Both the position numbers and the translations under genes were made by a program. From assembly GCA_938029995.1 (NCBI GenBank), contig CALHGI010000301.1:1-5058 (forward strand): a stretch of DNA of 5,058 bases, written 5' to 3'. Shown here piece after piece: positions 4,825 to 5,058 of the stretch. A model generated the notes under the pieces. The model was not told the DNA's origin. It saw only the letters and a list, made by a program, of their open reading frames with translations, and did no database searches. The DNA is from an uncultured cyanobacterium. Lineage in GTDB: Bacteria > Cyanobacteriota > Cyanobacteriia > Phormidesmidales > Phormidesmidaceae. Numbering within the stretch: the stretch's first letter is position 1; the number at the start of each line of letters is the position of its first letter.

Positions 4825-4940
4825 CCGATTGAGGCGTTCAACCGCCCTAGGCCTGTTGCATACAACGTCGCAGCTTAAACCCTCTCAAAGCTCCGCAGCA
4901 TCAAGTTCTTTGAGAACGGCGCGTAATACGCCACTAAGTA
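4825..4940. other. Short converging intergenic region with weak stems
   Basis: Between the channel stop and the stop of the leftward frame are several small inverted repeats: GGCG/CGCC around a 6-nt loop (4833-4846), GTTG/CAAC (4855-4866), TCTCAAAG/CTTTGAGA (4883-4890/4908-4915, 17-nt loop), GTTCT/AGAAC (4905-4917) and GCGTA/TACGC (4921-4931). None is followed by a T-run on either strand, so no standard intrinsic terminator is evident. The 8-bp pair is the best candidate for a bidirectional transcription-ending or 3'-end-stabilising structure. Confidence 0.35.
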
Positions 4941-5058
4941 TTAGCTCCCACCCACCCAGCTATCACCAGCCCAGCGACTGAACCTAATCTTGGTCGTCAC
5001 ATACCAAGGCCACTGGTAATGCTCAGCGATCAGCCACAGCACGATGCCAGCGTGGGCC
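4941..5058 (-). CDS. C-terminal fragment of an unidentified reading frame (partial)
   Basis: On the minus strand one frame is open from the right edge for 38 codons to a TAA at 4941-4943; the other two minus frames stop within about 12 codons. The product begins AHAGIVLWLIAEHY and ends SWVGGS. It has a hydrophobic stretch and five tryptophans, which would suit a membrane protein or an enzyme tail. I do not recognise the family. At this length chance openness is possible, and one plus-strand frame is also open here (4938-5058), so whether this is a gene is uncertain. Confidence 0.3.
   Translation of the reverse strand, partial: AHAGIVLWLIAEHYQWPWYVTTKIRFSRWAGDSWVGGS

Noticed and set aside
4850..4866. 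Insertion-sequence end suggested by GGCCTGTTGCA
   Set aside because: It resembles some IS termini, but there is no matching inverted copy, target duplication or recognisable transposase in the window.
1..5058. tRNA, rRNA, riboswitch or CRISPR array
   Set aside because: No cloverleaf, conserved rRNA block, known riboswitch core or regularly spaced repeat was found on either strand.

Overview
The window looks like chromosomal DNA of a mid-GC cyanobacterium. The main evidence is a response regulator that is almost unmistakably RpaB (the Ycf27-type OmpR-family regulator confined to cyanobacteria and some algal plastids), next to plsX and radA. A single GCGATCGC (HIP1) octamer and a cyanobacterial-type MscS channel with a cyclic-nucleotide-binding domain agree with this. 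I cannot name a genus from sequence alone.

Layout. Minus strand: the N-terminal 165 codons of plsX (1-496, running off the left edge) lie downstream of rpaB (691-1419, TTG start with a clear Shine-Dalgarno). The 194-bp gap between them holds a nested set of inverted repeats. A 423-bp divergent intergenic region (1420-1842) follows, with a strong hairpin in the presumed rpaB leader, a 10-bp palindrome inside a candidate rpaB promoter, and a T9-loop inverted repeat. Plus strand: radA (1843-3348) and, 18 nt later, an MscS-family channel gene with a C-terminal cNMP-binding domain (3367-4824), probably one transcription unit. A short converging reading frame (4941-5058, minus) enters from the right edge; I could not identify it.

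Roles. PlsX starts phospholipid synthesis, RpaB controls high-light and photosystem genes, RadA processes recombination intermediates, and the channel is probably a ligand-modulated, membrane-tension-type ion channel. The first three are core genes. The accessory interest is in the regulatory DNA around rpaB and plsX, the channel's cNMP pocket and altered pore end, and a 12-bp perfect hairpin inside the channel gene. I saw no RNA genes, CRISPR array or intact mobile element. No wholly new system is evident. All promoter and operator calls are by eye and tentative.
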